From: Oscillibacter sp.
Lineage (GTDB): Bacteria > Bacillota > Clostridia > Oscillospirales > Oscillospiraceae
Assembly (NCBI GenBank): GCA_017482345.1
Contig: JAFUNB010000008.1
Coordinates: 62,001-126,000 of the forward strand
Length of the DNA stretch: 64,000 bases
Reading direction: 5' to 3'
The notes below the pieces were generated by a model. It ran no database searches and was not told the origin of the DNA. It saw only the letters and a program-made list of their open reading frames with translations. The stretch's first letter is position 1; the number at the start of each line of letters is the position of its first letter. Below, piece by piece: positions 1 to 9,118 of this stretch. The translations under genes were made by a program, and so were the position numbers.

Positions 1-1616
<1,616 letters not shown>

Positions 1617-1653
1617 CGTCGTCTACCTCCCTTTCTGGGAAATCCAAAGTCTG

Positions 1654-2145
1654 TTACTTGCTCTCGTCCGCTTCCAGTGCGCGGATCTCGTCACGCAGCT
1701 GGGCAGCCCGTTCAAAGTCCTCCCGACCGACAGCCCGCTTCATCTCCAGCCGCAGAGCGTTCATCTGCCGCATGCGGGAGAAGCGGTTCTGCTCCTCCTG
1801 ATCCACCAGATCGTTCTGCTTTTTCTGCGGCTCCTGGGTCTCCTGTTTCTGTTGGACAGGAGAGGCGTGCAGAGCCGGCATATCGGCGAAGAAATCCTCA
1901 AAGGGATCCTCCAACAGCCAGCGGCTGCGGCCCAGCAGACTGGGCATGGGAGAGAAAAAGTCGTCGAAGAGACCGTTTTTGCCGAAGAAGCTTTGCATCA
2001 TGGAGCGGTTTTGAGCGGCCAGGGAACGGGTATAGCCGAGCTTTTCGGCACATTCGCTGCACAGATGCTGTTCCGTCACGTTGCCATTGATGCTGCTTCG
2101 GTACATAAAGGTGACTTCATTTTTGCCACAATGTTCGCATTTCAT
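1654..2145 (-). CDS. mcsA: McsA-like protein with one zinc finger and a UVR domain
   Basis: 163 residues. In Bacillus, McsA is the activator and adaptor of the protein-arginine kinase McsB and acts with ClpC. Seen here: an N-terminal zinc finger made of CEHC (residues 3-6) and CSEC (29-32), a low-complexity middle rich in Gln/Glu/Lys, and a C-terminal UVR motif (DFERAAQLRDEIRALE) that in this family contacts Clp ATPases or UvrB-type partners. The second pair of CxxC motifs present in B. subtilis McsA is absent. It lies between ctsR and clpC, and there is no mcsB kinase gene in the operon. Start ATG follows AGGAGGTTTGG. Family call is good; the kinase-activator role is doubtful without McsB. 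Confidence 0.85.
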   Translation of the reverse strand: MKCEHCGKNEVTFMYRSSINGNVTEQHLCSECAEKLGYTRSLAAQNRSMMQSFFGKNGLFDDFFSPMPSLLGRSRWLLEDPFEDFFADMPALHASPVQQKQETQEPQKKQNDLVDQEEQNRFSRMRQMNALRLEMKRAVGREDFERAAQLRDEIRALEADESK

Positions 2146-2205
2146 AATCCAAACCTCCTATATCGACGTTAATTATTTGTTGACAGGTTTCGCGCAGGCA
2201 ATACA

Positions 2206-2658
2206 TCAAACCTGCAGGATCAATACCTGCTTCATGATATCCGCCCGGACGCTGTCCCGCAGTTCGCGGGGCACGGAGATCAGCGCCTTGTCGCTGACAG
2301 CGGCCAGCAGGCTGCGGCCCAGCACTTCGTCCAGCGCGCCGGACTGCACCAGATTGGCGAGGATGGCACGGGCGGAGGGCAGATCCACCCGATTGCCCAG
2401 CGTATTGATCACGTGCATCAGCAGCGTCTGCCGGTCCACCCGGACGCGGGTGATGCGGATATATCCGTTGCCGCCCCGGCGGCTTTCCACAATGTAGCCC
2501 CGCTCCGGGGAAAACCGGGTGCTCATCACATAGTTGATCTGGCTGGGCACGCAGTTGAACCGCTGAGCCAGATCGCTGCGCTGAACCTCCAGCACACCGT
2601 CCTCACTCAATTCCAGGCTCTCCTGCAGGAAGCTTGCGATCAGGTCGGAAATTCCCAT
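2206..2658 (-). CDS. ctsR: CtsR class III heat-shock repressor
   Basis: 150-residue repressor of clp/heat-shock genes. The start MGISDLIASFLQ is chosen over longer frames because AAGGA lies 8 bases upstream and CtsR proteins begin this way. The N-terminal winged helix-turn-helix contains the glycine-rich wing RRGGNGYIRI, whose equivalent in B. subtilis CtsR senses temperature and reads the operator. The C-terminal half is the dimerisation domain. It is the first gene of ctsR-mcsA-clpC and is flanked upstream by two matches to the CtsR operator, so negative autoregulation is expected. In Bacillus, McsB/McsA inactivates CtsR; with mcsB absent here, release probably relies on thermosensing or on another factor. 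Confidence 0.95.
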   Translation of the reverse strand: MGISDLIASFLQESLELSEDGVLEVQRSDLAQRFNCVPSQINYVMSTRFSPERGYIVESRRGGNGYIRITRVRVDRQTLLMHVINTLGNRVDLPSARAILANLVQSGALDEVLGRSLLAAVSDKALISVPRELRDSVRADIMKQVLILQV

Positions 2659-2691
2659 AGTATTGTCCTTTCTATGCTCAGTCATTTTGAC

Positions 2692-2776
2692 TTTGACTTT
2701 CTTTGACGTTTCATCTGACGTTAGTATAGCACGCAGGTTCAAAAAGTCAACACTTGTTCTTTGACTTTCTTTGACC
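2692..2776 (-). promoter_or_regulatory. ctsR operon promoter with two CtsR operator boxes
   Basis: Read on the minus strand, the upstream box at 2776-2760 is GGTCAAA-gaa-AGTCAAA, a full match to the tandem heptad recognised by CtsR. The promoter follows: -35 TTGACT (2750-2745), 16-base spacer, -10 TATACT (2728-2723). A second box at 2708-2692 is cGTCAAA-gaa-AGTCAAA, with a further half-site TCAAA overlapping its end. The boxes bracket the promoter, one before the -35 and one near the start of transcription, so binding should block polymerase. Confidence 0.88.
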
Positions 2777-2852
2777 TTTTTGAAAACAATTTGTGAACAG
2801 CGCCCTTCGTCGCTTTGCCTAAATTCACCTCGAATTTTTTAGCGCGGTACCC

Positions 2853-2880
2853 TTGCATTTTTGAAATAGTGTGGTACAAT
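2853..2880 (+). promoter_or_regulatory. promoter of the ferredoxin gene
   Basis: TTGCAT (2853-2858), 16-base spacer, TACAAT (2875-2880), 30 bases before the ferredoxin start codon. Confidence 0.6.
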
Positions 2881-2910
2881 GAACTCACAAATCTTATGGA
2901 GGTGCTTCCC

Positions 2911-3084
2911 ATGGCATACAAGATTACTTCTGCTTGCGTTTCCTGCGGCGCTTGCGCTGACGCTTGCCCCGCTGGTGCCATCTCCCAGGGTGACGATCAG
3001 TACATGATCGACGCTGCCGCTTGCCTGGACTGCGGTTCTTGCTGCGACACTTGCCCCAACGGCGCCATCGTCCCCGAGGACTAA
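2911..3084 (+). CDS. 2[4Fe-4S] ferredoxin
   Basis: 57-residue clostridial-type electron carrier. Two CxxCxxCxxxCP motifs (CVSCGACADACP and CLDCGSCCDTCP) ligate two [4Fe-4S] clusters, which is the complete fold of small bacterial ferredoxins. The start MAYKITSAC is preceded by GGAGG (2898-2902); a longer upstream frame lacks such a site. It is monocistronic, with its own promoter and a hairpin terminator after the stop. A likely partner is the pyruvate:ferredoxin oxidoreductase elsewhere in the window, but any ferredoxin-linked enzyme could use it. Confidence 0.95.
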   Translation: MAYKITSACVSCGACADACPAGAISQGDDQYMIDAAACLDCGSCCDTCPNGAIVPED

Positions 3085-3103
3085 TTTCTAAACGGGATAC
3101 ATA

Positions 3104-3138
3104 AAAGACCTGCAAGCTTAGGCTTGCGGGTCTTTTTG
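3104..3138 (+). terminator. terminator after the ferredoxin gene
   Basis: Stem AGACCtGCAAGC / GCTTGCgGGTCT with a short loop followed by TTTTTG. Confidence 0.85.
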
Positions 3139-3198
3139 TTTTCCTCTATAATGAAACAAGCTGAAGAAGATACCGCTGACGCGGCGGAGGGAGGCTCC

Positions 3199-3933
3199 AT
3201 GGAACACTGGGAGGCATTATGCACAGGCGGATACCACTTCGTCTATGATGACGCGCTGTTCCGTCCCGGCACGGACACATTCCTGCTCTCTTCCCTGCCC
3301 CGGCTGAAGGCGGGACTGCGGGTATGCGACTTAGGCTGCGGAACAGGCCTTCTGGACCTGCTGCTGATGCAGCGGCAGGCGGGTCTGACCGTCACCGGCG
3401 TGGAGATCCAGCCGGAGGCCGCCGCGCTGGCCCGCCGCTGCGCCGCGGAAAACGGACTGGAGGAGCAGCTGCGCTTCCTGCAGGCCGACCTGCGGACCGT
3501 ACGGGAGCACTTCCCCACCGGCAGCTTTGATCTGGTGGTATCCAATCCCCCCTACTATCCCCCGCAGAGCGGCCGCATGACGGAGACTGACGCCATCCGT
3601 ACCGCCCGCAGCGAGGTCAGCTGTACGCTGGAGGACATCTGCGGCGCAGCCGCCTATCTGCTGCGCTGGGGCGGCAGCTTCTGCCTTGTCCACAAGCCGG
3701 AACGGCTGACGGACGTACTGGACGCCATGCGATGCCACGGCTGCGAGCCGAAACGGCTGCGTATGGTTTGCGCCCGCCCGGAAAGCGCCCCGTCTCTGCT
3801 CCTCGTGGAGGGCCGCCGGGGCGGAAAGCCGGGCCTTTCCATCGAACCGCCCCTGATCCTGCAGACCAGTGACGGCAAACCCACCGCCGAGGTGGACGCC
3901 ATTTATTTCAGACAACAGGAGGACACGCCATGA
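3199..3933 (+). CDS. tRNA1(Val) (adenine37-N6)-methyltransferase-like SAM methyltransferase
   Basis: 244-residue class I SAM-dependent methyltransferase of the TrmN6/YfiC group, which N6-methylates an adenine in tRNA. Start ATG at 3199 is chosen because GGAGGGAGG sits just upstream; the open frame extends further back without a ribosome site. Seen: SAM-binding motif I VCDLGCGTGLLDLLL near residue 45, acidic motif II GVEIQ, and the catalytic NPPY motif (SNPPYYPP) of N6-adenine methyltransferases. Its stop overlaps the start of rsmI (ATGA), so the two are translationally coupled, an arrangement common in Firmicutes. The family is clear; the exact target base is by analogy. Confidence 0.87.
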   Translation: MEHWEALCTGGYHFVYDDALFRPGTDTFLLSSLPRLKAGLRVCDLGCGTGLLDLLLMQRQAGLTVTGVEIQPEAAALARRCAAENGLEEQLRFLQADLRTVREHFPTGSFDLVVSNPPYYPPQSGRMTETDAIRTARSEVSCTLEDICGAAAYLLRWGGSFCLVHKPERLTDVLDAMRCHGCEPKRLRMVCARPESAPSLLLVEGRRGGKPGLSIEPPLILQTSDGKPTAEVDAIYFRQQEDTP

Positions 3934-4760
3934 GCGGCACCTTGTATTTAGTCGCCACCCCCATCGGCAATCTCAGCGACTTCACGCCCCGTGCGGTGCA
4001 GACGCTGGAGACCGTTGACTTTATCGCAGCGGAGGACACCCGCGTCTCCATGAAGCTGCTGAACCATTTTGAGATCAAAAAACCACTGGTCAGCTACCAT
4101 GAGCACAACCATGTCTCCGCCGGCCAGTCCATCCTGAACCGGCTGCTCTCCGGTGAATCCTGCGCACTGGTGACAGACGCCGGCACCCCCGCCATCTCCG
4201 ATCCCGGCGAGGATCTGGTGCGCCTGTGCGCCGAAAACGGCGTGGAGGTGCTGTCCATCCCCGGCTGCTGCGCCGCAGTGAACGCGCTGGCCGTCAGCGG
4301 TCTGCCCACCGGACGGTTCACCTTCGAGGGCTTCCTCACCGTCAATAAGAAGAGCCGCAGAGCCCATCTGGAGAGTCTGAAAAACGAGGAGCGCACCATG
4401 ATCTTCCACGAGGCGCCCCACAAGCTGCGGGGCACGCTGGACGATTTCTGCGCCGCTTTCGGCGCGAACCGCCGCATCTCCCTGTGCCGTGAGCTGACGA
4501 AGTTCCACGAGGAGACCCTGCGCATGACGCTGGGCGAGGCCGTGGCCTATTATGAGGAGAAGGATCCCAAGGGCGAATATGTGCTGGTCGTGGCCGGCGC
4601 TGAACACCGGGAGGAGACGGCGGTCACGCTGGAGGACGGCGTGGCCCAGGTCAAGGCCCTGCAGGCCCAGGGCATGCGGCTGAAGGACGCTGCCAAGGAA
4701 GTGGCCGCCCACACCGGTCTTTCCAAAAACGAGCTGTATTCCGCCGCTCTGGAAAACTGA
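3930..4760 (+). CDS. rsmI: 16S rRNA (cytidine1402-2'-O)-methyltransferase RsmI
   Basis: 276 residues, the usual length. Tetrapyrrole methylase fold: N-terminal GTLYLVATPIGNLSD, then FIAAEDTRVSMKLLNHF, the motif VTDAGTPAISDPGE near residue 82, and a C-terminal helical domain ending in SKNELYSAAL. RsmI 2'-O-methylates C1402 in the decoding centre of 16S rRNA. Coupled to the upstream methyltransferase gene by an ATGA overlap with GGAGGA just before. Followed by a strong hairpin. Identification is firm. Confidence 0.96.
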   Translation: MSGTLYLVATPIGNLSDFTPRAVQTLETVDFIAAEDTRVSMKLLNHFEIKKPLVSYHEHNHVSAGQSILNRLLSGESCALVTDAGTPAISDPGEDLVRLCAENGVEVLSIPGCCAAVNALAVSGLPTGRFTFEGFLTVNKKSRRAHLESLKNEERTMIFHEAPHKLRGTLDDFCAAFGANRRISLCRELTKFHEETLRMTLGEAVAYYEEKDPKGEYVLVVAGAEHREETAVTLEDGVAQVKALQAQGMRLKDAAKEVAAHTGLSKNELYSAALEN

Positions 4761-4771
4761 ACACTTGCGCA

Positions 4772-4812
4772 AACAGCGCCCCTGCCGATGGCAGGGGCGC
4801 TGTTTTTTTGTT
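4772..4812. terminator. bidirectional terminator between rsmI and the abrB-like gene
   Basis: Stem AGCGCCCCTGCC-gat-GGCAGGGGCGCT followed by TTTTTTTG on the plus strand; serves the convergent genes on both sides. Confidence 0.88.
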
Positions 4813-5055
4813 TTACAGACTCTTCAGTTCCTTCAGGCACTTGGGACAGACGTTCTTTCCTCTGAAAACCGTAACGTCCTTGGTGCCGTCACAGAAGATA
4901 CAGCTGGGACGATACTTTTTCAGAATAACGGACGAACCTTCCACGTAGATTTCCAGTGCATCCTTTTCCGCAATATCCAGGGTGCGGCGCATTTCGATGG
5001 GCAGCACGATCCGTCCCAGCTCATCGACCTTTCTTACAATTCCCGTCGCTTTCAC
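4813..5055 (-). CDS. AbrB/SpoVT-family transition-state regulator with C-terminal CxxC pair
   Basis: 80 residues. The N-terminal AbrB swapped-hairpin DNA-binding domain is obvious (KATGIVRKVDELGRIVLP, then MRRTLDIAEKDALEIYVEG). The C-terminal part differs from B. subtilis AbrB: it carries CIFC and CPKC, which look like a zinc ribbon. The GTG at 5055 is taken as start because AAGGAGA lies 6 bases before it; longer ATG starts have no ribosome site. It lies divergently from spmAB. Family members regulate the transition to sporulation and stationary phase; the targets here are unknown. Confidence 0.85.
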   Translation of the reverse strand: MKATGIVRKVDELGRIVLPIEMRRTLDIAEKDALEIYVEGSSVILKKYRPSCIFCDGTKDVTVFRGKNVCPKCLKELKSL

Positions 5056-5099
5056 AACACGTCTCCTTTTTGGTGTGTTTTTTCTCTTTTCCATGTACG

Positions 5100-5129
5100 A
5101 CAATAGCACAGTTTGTCATAATCTGTCAA
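5100..5129 (-). promoter_or_regulatory. possible promoter of the abrB-like gene
   Basis: Minus-strand TTGACA (5129-5124), 18-base spacer, TATTGT (5105-5100). Confidence 0.4.
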
Positions 5130-5212
5130 TTATAAACGAAAAAAGTTAAACTTTCATTCACATTTTCCAGCGATTTTTGTTTATCTTTCACAATTTCAGG
5201 AGGTTTGTTTCT

Positions 5213-5797
5213 ATGTCGATGGCATGGCTCTGGGGCGGTATGGTCGTCCTGTCCCTGATATTCGGTGTGTGGAACGGTCAGCTGGACGCTGTGACGGAGG
5301 CGGCTGTCAGCGGCGCCAACTCCGCCATCGAGCTGAGTTTGTCCATGGCCGGCTCCCTGTGCCTCTGGTCCGGCGTGATGGAAGTCATGCGGGTATGCGG
5401 CGTGGCCGACGCGCTGGCCCGGAGCTTCCGGCCGCTGCTGCGCCGTCTGCTGCCGGAGGCCAGCCGGGACAGCGAGACGCTGGCGGCCGTCTCCGCCAAC
5501 GTGTCCGCCAATCTGATGGGTCTGGGCAACGCGGCCACGCCGCTGGGCATCCGGGCGGCCCAGCGCATGGCCCGGGGCTGCGGCGGCGTGGCCAGCGATG
5601 AGCTGTGCCTGCTGGTGGTGCTGAACACCGCCTCCATTCAGCTGCTGCCGGCCACCATCGCCGCCGTGCGCTCCGCCGCCGGCTGTTCTACCCCCTTCGA
5701 CATTCTGCCCGCCGTCTGGTTTTCCTCCGTGTTATCCGTGGCCGCCGGGCTGCTGGCCGCACGGCTGCTGAGCCGCGCAGGAAGGCGGCGCCTATGA
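5213..5797 (+). CDS. spmA: Spore maturation protein SpmA
   Basis: 194-residue membrane protein of the nucleoside-recognition (Gate) fold. SpmA and SpmB are needed in Bacillus for dehydration of the spore core. Start ATG at 5213 is set by AGGAGG 8 bases upstream. Several hydrophobic segments are visible (MAWLWGGMVVLSLIFGVWNG at the N-terminus, and a last one VLSVAAGLLAARLL). The conserved NLMGLGNAATPLGI stretch near residue 103 is typical. The stop overlaps the spmB start (ATGA). It lies divergently from the AbrB-like regulator. Confidence 0.93.
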   Translation: MSMAWLWGGMVVLSLIFGVWNGQLDAVTEAAVSGANSAIELSLSMAGSLCLWSGVMEVMRVCGVADALARSFRPLLRRLLPEASRDSETLAAVSANVSANLMGLGNAATPLGIRAAQRMARGCGGVASDELCLLVVLNTASIQLLPATIAAVRSAAGCSTPFDILPAVWFSSVLSVAAGLLAARLLSRAGRRRL

Positions 5798-6315
5798 CGT
5801 TCAGCTCTCTGGTACTCCCTCTGCTGCTGGCCGGCACCGCCGCGATTGGTCTGGGCCGGCGGGTGGATATCTACGCCGCCCTAACCCGCGGCGCCGAGGA
5901 GGGGCTGCACACCCTGCTGCGGATCGTGCCGGCGCTGGTGGGACTGCTGACCGCCGTGGGCATGTTCCGGGCCTCCGGCGCAATGGAGCTGTTCTCCGGC
6001 CTGCTGGCCCCTGTGCTGACGGCGCTGGGTATCCCGGCGGAAACGGCGCCGCTGATGCTGGTCCGCCCCGTGTCCGGCAGCGGCGCGCTGGCCGTGGCCA
6101 CCGACCTGATCACCCGCTTTGGGCCGGACAGCTACATCGGCCGGGTGGCCGCCGTGATGCTGGGCAGCACGGAGACCACGTTTTACACCATCGCCGTCTA
6201 TTTCGGCTCCGCCGGCATCCACCGGACCCGCCACGCCGTCCCGGCGGCACTGACCGCGGACCTGGTGGGATTTGCCGCCTCCGCGTTGGCGGTGCGCCTG
6301 TTCTTTCCCGTATAA
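5794..6315 (+). CDS. spmB: Spore maturation protein SpmB
   Basis: 173 residues, multi-spanning Gate-domain membrane protein that works with SpmA in spore core dehydration. Start ATG at 5794 overlaps the spmA stop; the longer frame starting near 5605 is inside spmA and is not real. Characteristic segments: LVRPVSGSGALAVATDLI and MLGSTETTFYTIAVYFGS. Residues run to FFPV at the end, the normal family length. No clear terminator follows before the next promoter. Confidence 0.93.
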   Translation: MTFSSLVLPLLLAGTAAIGLGRRVDIYAALTRGAEEGLHTLLRIVPALVGLLTAVGMFRASGAMELFSGLLAPVLTALGIPAETAPLMLVRPVSGSGALAVATDLITRFGPDSYIGRVAAVMLGSTETTFYTIAVYFGSAGIHRTRHAVPAALTADLVGFAASALAVRLFFPV

Positions 6316-6346
6316 AACCGCCGTTAAAAACCTGTGAATCTGTCAA

Positions 6347-6375
6347 TTGTTTTTTCTCTGCAAACTCTCTAGAAT
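6347..6375 (+). promoter_or_regulatory. possible promoter of the FMN glutamate synthase-like gene
   Basis: TTGTTT (6347-6352), 17-base spacer, TAGAAT (6370-6375), about 65 bases before the start codon. Confidence 0.4.
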
Positions 6376-6438
6376 GAAAGTGTGAATATGCGGCTTCCCA
6401 TACCAACGCCACACAAAAGAAAGAAAGGATGTACTTCT

Positions 6439-7965
6439 ATGTCTTACAGCCCTGTTCTTGAATCCGCTTTTAACGATACCAAAATGCGCAGCAGCAAGCT
6501 GTCCCCCTTCTCCGGCATGTGCTCGTTCTGCACCGCCGACTGCGTGGGCACCTGCGAGATCGGCCTGTCCGCCGCCTTGGGTTCCATGATGGTCTATCCC
6601 ACCAACACCGGCAGCAACCAGGTGGCCGGCGAGAAGGATCTGCCCATTGACTACTCTCATTTCAACATCAACGGCCGCTGCTTCGGCGCTGTGGGCGCCC
6701 CCGCTGACGCCGATCAGGCCACTATTTTCAACGTAGGTCTGGAGCGCACCTTCGGCAAGAAGCACCCCGTGAAGACGGCGCTGCCCCTGCTGCTGCCCGC
6801 TCTGATCAAGCTGAACTACAAGGATTATTTCGCCGCTGCCGCCATGGCAGGCATCTCCTGCGTCATCGGCGAGGGCGCCCGGGACAAGGATCCCCAGCTG
6901 AAGTTCGACGAAAACGGCAAGATCGTCCACTTCCCCTTCCTGAACGAAACCATGGACTGCTTCCGCAAGTACTATCGCGGCTACGGCCAGATCGTGCCCC
7001 AGTGCAACTGGGAGGACGATATGCTGGGCGTGCCCGAATACGCCGTGACGGAGTGCGGCGCCGAGGCTCTGGAGTTCAAGTTCGGCCAGTCCGCCAAGGG
7101 CACCCAGCCCGCCGTCCGCGCCAAGACGCTGGAGGACGCTCTGAAGTCCCAGTCCCGGGGCATGATCGTCCATCCCGACCCCAGCGACCCTGCCGTTCAG
7201 GAGGCCTACGCCAAGGGCGCCTGCCCCATGTTCTGGGTCTATAGCCGTCTGCCCATGTGGACGGAGGAATATCTGGTGGCGCGCATCAACGGTCTGCGGG
7301 AGAAGGGGCTGAAGAACGTCTACTTCAAGATGGCCGGCTATGACCGTCAGGATCTGGAGCAGGTGCTGCGCATCGCAGCGGCCGCCGAGGTGGATATGGT
7401 CACCTTCGACGGCGCCGGCGGCGGCTCCGGCTACAGCCCCACCAAGATGATGAACGAGTGGGGTCTGCCCGCCATCTGCATGGAGGTCGCCCTGGTGGAG
7501 ATCTGCAAGAAGCTGGAGGCCGAGGGCCTGTCCCTCCCCGCCATCACCCTGACCGGCGGCTTCAGCACCGAGGATCAGGTCTTCAAGGCTCTGGCCATCG
7601 GCGCTCCCTACATCACCCACGTCGGTCTGTGCCGCGCCGCCATGGCCGCCGCCATGACCGGCGAGAAGATGGGCCAGCTGCTGGACGAGGGCAAGGTTCC
7701 TCCCCATCTGGCAAAGTACGGCAGCACCAAGGAGGAGATCTTTGCCGAGCTGCCCGAGCTGCGCGGCCTGTACGGCGAGGAGGCCGACAAGATGTCCACC
7801 GGCGCCATCGGCGCCTACTCCTACCTCAAGCGCATCGCCTTCGGTCTGCAGCACTTCGCCGCCCTGAACCGCAAGTTCGATGTGAAGTATCTGGACCGCA
7901 GCGATGTGATCCCCATGACCCGGGACGCCAAGGATCTGATGAAGGGCACCTGGTTCGACCTGTAA
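6439..7965 (+). CDS. FMN-binding glutamate synthase-family protein (stand-alone)
   Basis: 508 residues. The C-terminal two thirds is the FMN-binding TIM barrel of glutamate synthase: MVTFDGAGGGSGYSPTKMM near residue 320, then LPAITLTGGFSTEDQVFKALAIGA and a GLCRAAMAAAMTG stretch. There is no glutaminase (GATase II) domain. The N-terminus has four cysteines in C-x2-C-x3-C-x3-C spacing (residues 28-39), a possible iron-sulfur site. GAAAGGA precedes ATG 6439. Such ferredoxin-type proteins are assumed to move electrons to an FMN-bound substrate, but whether this one makes glutamate is unproven. It is monocistronic, followed by the inverted-repeat element at 7973. The fold is clear, the substrate is not. 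Confidence 0.8.
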   Translation: MSYSPVLESAFNDTKMRSSKLSPFSGMCSFCTADCVGTCEIGLSAALGSMMVYPTNTGSNQVAGEKDLPIDYSHFNINGRCFGAVGAPADADQATIFNVGLERTFGKKHPVKTALPLLLPALIKLNYKDYFAAAAMAGISCVIGEGARDKDPQLKFDENGKIVHFPFLNETMDCFRKYYRGYGQIVPQCNWEDDMLGVPEYAVTECGAEALEFKFGQSAKGTQPAVRAKTLEDALKSQSRGMIVHPDPSDPAVQEAYAKGACPMFWVYSRLPMWTEEYLVARINGLREKGLKNVYFKMAGYDRQDLEQVLRIAAAAEVDMVTFDGAGGGSGYSPTKMMNEWGLPAICMEVALVEICKKLEAEGLSLPAITLTGGFSTEDQVFKALAIGAPYITHVGLCRAAMAAAMTGEKMGQLLDEGKVPPHLAKYGSTKEEIFAELPELRGLYGEEADKMSTGAIGAYSYLKRIAFGLQHFAALNRKFDVKYLDRSDVIPMTRDAKDLMKGTWFDL

Positions 7966-7972
7966 ACCGGCA

Positions 7973-8212
7973 CAAAAAAGAGGAGCGAAAGCGGAGTCCA
8001 AATAAGAAAACATAGATTTTGCCCCACAGGCGACGCCTGTGGGGCAAAACTGTCCGCAGCCCTTCGGCGAGGATTTTTTCGCTGCTTCAAGGCGTTTTTT
8101 CGCAGCGCTACTTTGTGTAACGCAAGAAAAACAACGAAGAAGCGGCGGAAAAGGGCCGCCGAGGGGGCAATGTTTTCTTGTGAGGACGCAGCTAAACCGC
8201 TCCTCCTTTTTC
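7973..8212. repeat. 240-bp hairpin-rich element with imperfect terminal inverted repeats
   Basis: Non-coding stretch between two genes. The left end CAAAAAAGAGGAGCG (from 7973) matches the reverse complement of the right end (CGCTCCTCCTTTTT, 8199-8212). A second matched pair lies inside: AAGAAAACAT (8004-8013) against ATGTTTTCTT (8170-8179). A perfect hairpin GCCCCACAGGC-gac-GCCTGTGGGGC sits at 8021-8045, and further small hairpins fill the rest. It encodes no transposase. It may be a MITE-like or other interspersed repeat, and it may also act as a terminator for the two converging genes. Confidence 0.55.
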
Positions 8213-9118
8213 TTATGGCAAAATCGGGTTTTTCACCGGCATGGCGCCGTAGTTCTGGACAAATTCGCCATCCATCATAAAGCGCACCTCGTTCACCTGC
8301 TCCAGCGAGTTCAGAGACCGGACCATGGCCACCGCCGCCGTCTGCAGGGTGCTGCCCTCCGGCAGCTCCGCCAGCGCTGCGGAGGACAGGTTCACGTAGC
8401 AGATATTCTCCTCCAGCCACGCGGCCTTCACCTGGAAATTCTCCGGGAACACCGGCTTGAGATACTTGCTCTGGGGACCATTTTCCAGCGCCTTGATGAT
8501 GGCGCCCACCTGCGTGTCGCCCTCATACAGCTCCAGAACGTTCTCCTCCGGCACCAGCGAGCCGCTCTCGTCCAGGAAGTACAGCGTCACAGGCAGCGTG
8601 CCCACCACGTCCTCCGTGGTGGAGAACAGCACGTCCCGCTCCGTGAAGTCCTGCGTGCCGCGGTAAGAGAGGTTCTGTCCCCGGACCGTCACGTTCACCA
8701 CCGAGATCTCCGGCAGCTGCGTCAGCGTCAAGGCGATGGCGTAATCCGCCAGTGTCAGGGCCACGCCGGACAGGTTGCCGTAGGCCGACGTCAGATCCAC
8801 CAGCGCCCGGCCGCCCGCAATGTCCAGCGACATCATCATGGTGCCCGCCGGGAAGGGGCTTTTCAGTGTCTCATCCGCCGGTCCATCCAGCAGGTTTTCC
8901 ATCAGCGCCTCGGCGGTCTTTTTCACGTCTCCCTGCAGATCCGCCGGAAGCACGATCCGCTCTGCCCGCAGAGCGTCGCCGCCCGGCACCGCCTCCAGAT
9001 CCGCCTCCCGGAAATACAGCTTATAGGCGTTGGGGTCCATATGCTCATTTCCGACGGTGCGGAACCCCTGTGCCACAGCCAGCGCCAGGCACAGCATCAA
9101 AACGATCAGCCGTTTCAC
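8213..9118 (-). CDS. Secreted protein with two GerMN domains
   Basis: 301 residues. N-terminal signal peptide (MKRLIVLMLCLALAVAQG) without a convincing lipobox cysteine. Two GerMN domains follow: roughly residues 75-175 (GGRALVDLTSAYGNLSG, then TLTQLPEISVVNVTVRGQ) and 200-295 (ENICYVNLSSAALAELPEG, then SLEQVNEVRFMMDGE). GerMN is found in the germination protein GerM and in actinobacterial LpqB. The start overlaps the end of the histidine kinase gene by 4 bases, so it is the last gene of the comEA-like/RR/HK operon and probably acts outside the membrane, perhaps on the kinase. Domain call is good; function is inferred. Confidence 0.82.
   Translation of the reverse strand: MKRLIVLMLCLALAVAQGFRTVGNEHMDPNAYKLYFREADLEAVPGGDALRAERIVLPADLQGDVKKTAEALMENLLDGPADETLKSPFPAGTMMMSLDIAGGRALVDLTSAYGNLSGVALTLADYAIALTLTQLPEISVVNVTVRGQNLSYRGTQDFTERDVLFSTTEDVVGTLPVTLYFLDESGSLVPEENVLELYEGDTQVGAIIKALENGPQSKYLKPVFPENFQVKAAWLEENICYVNLSSAALAELPEGSTLQTAAVAMVRSLNSLEQVNEVRFMMDGEFVQNYGAMPVKNPILP

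Noticed and set aside
5605..5793. Upstream extension of spmB
   Set aside because: It lies inside spmA in another frame; ATG 5794 overlaps the spmA stop and gives the normal SpmB N-terminus.
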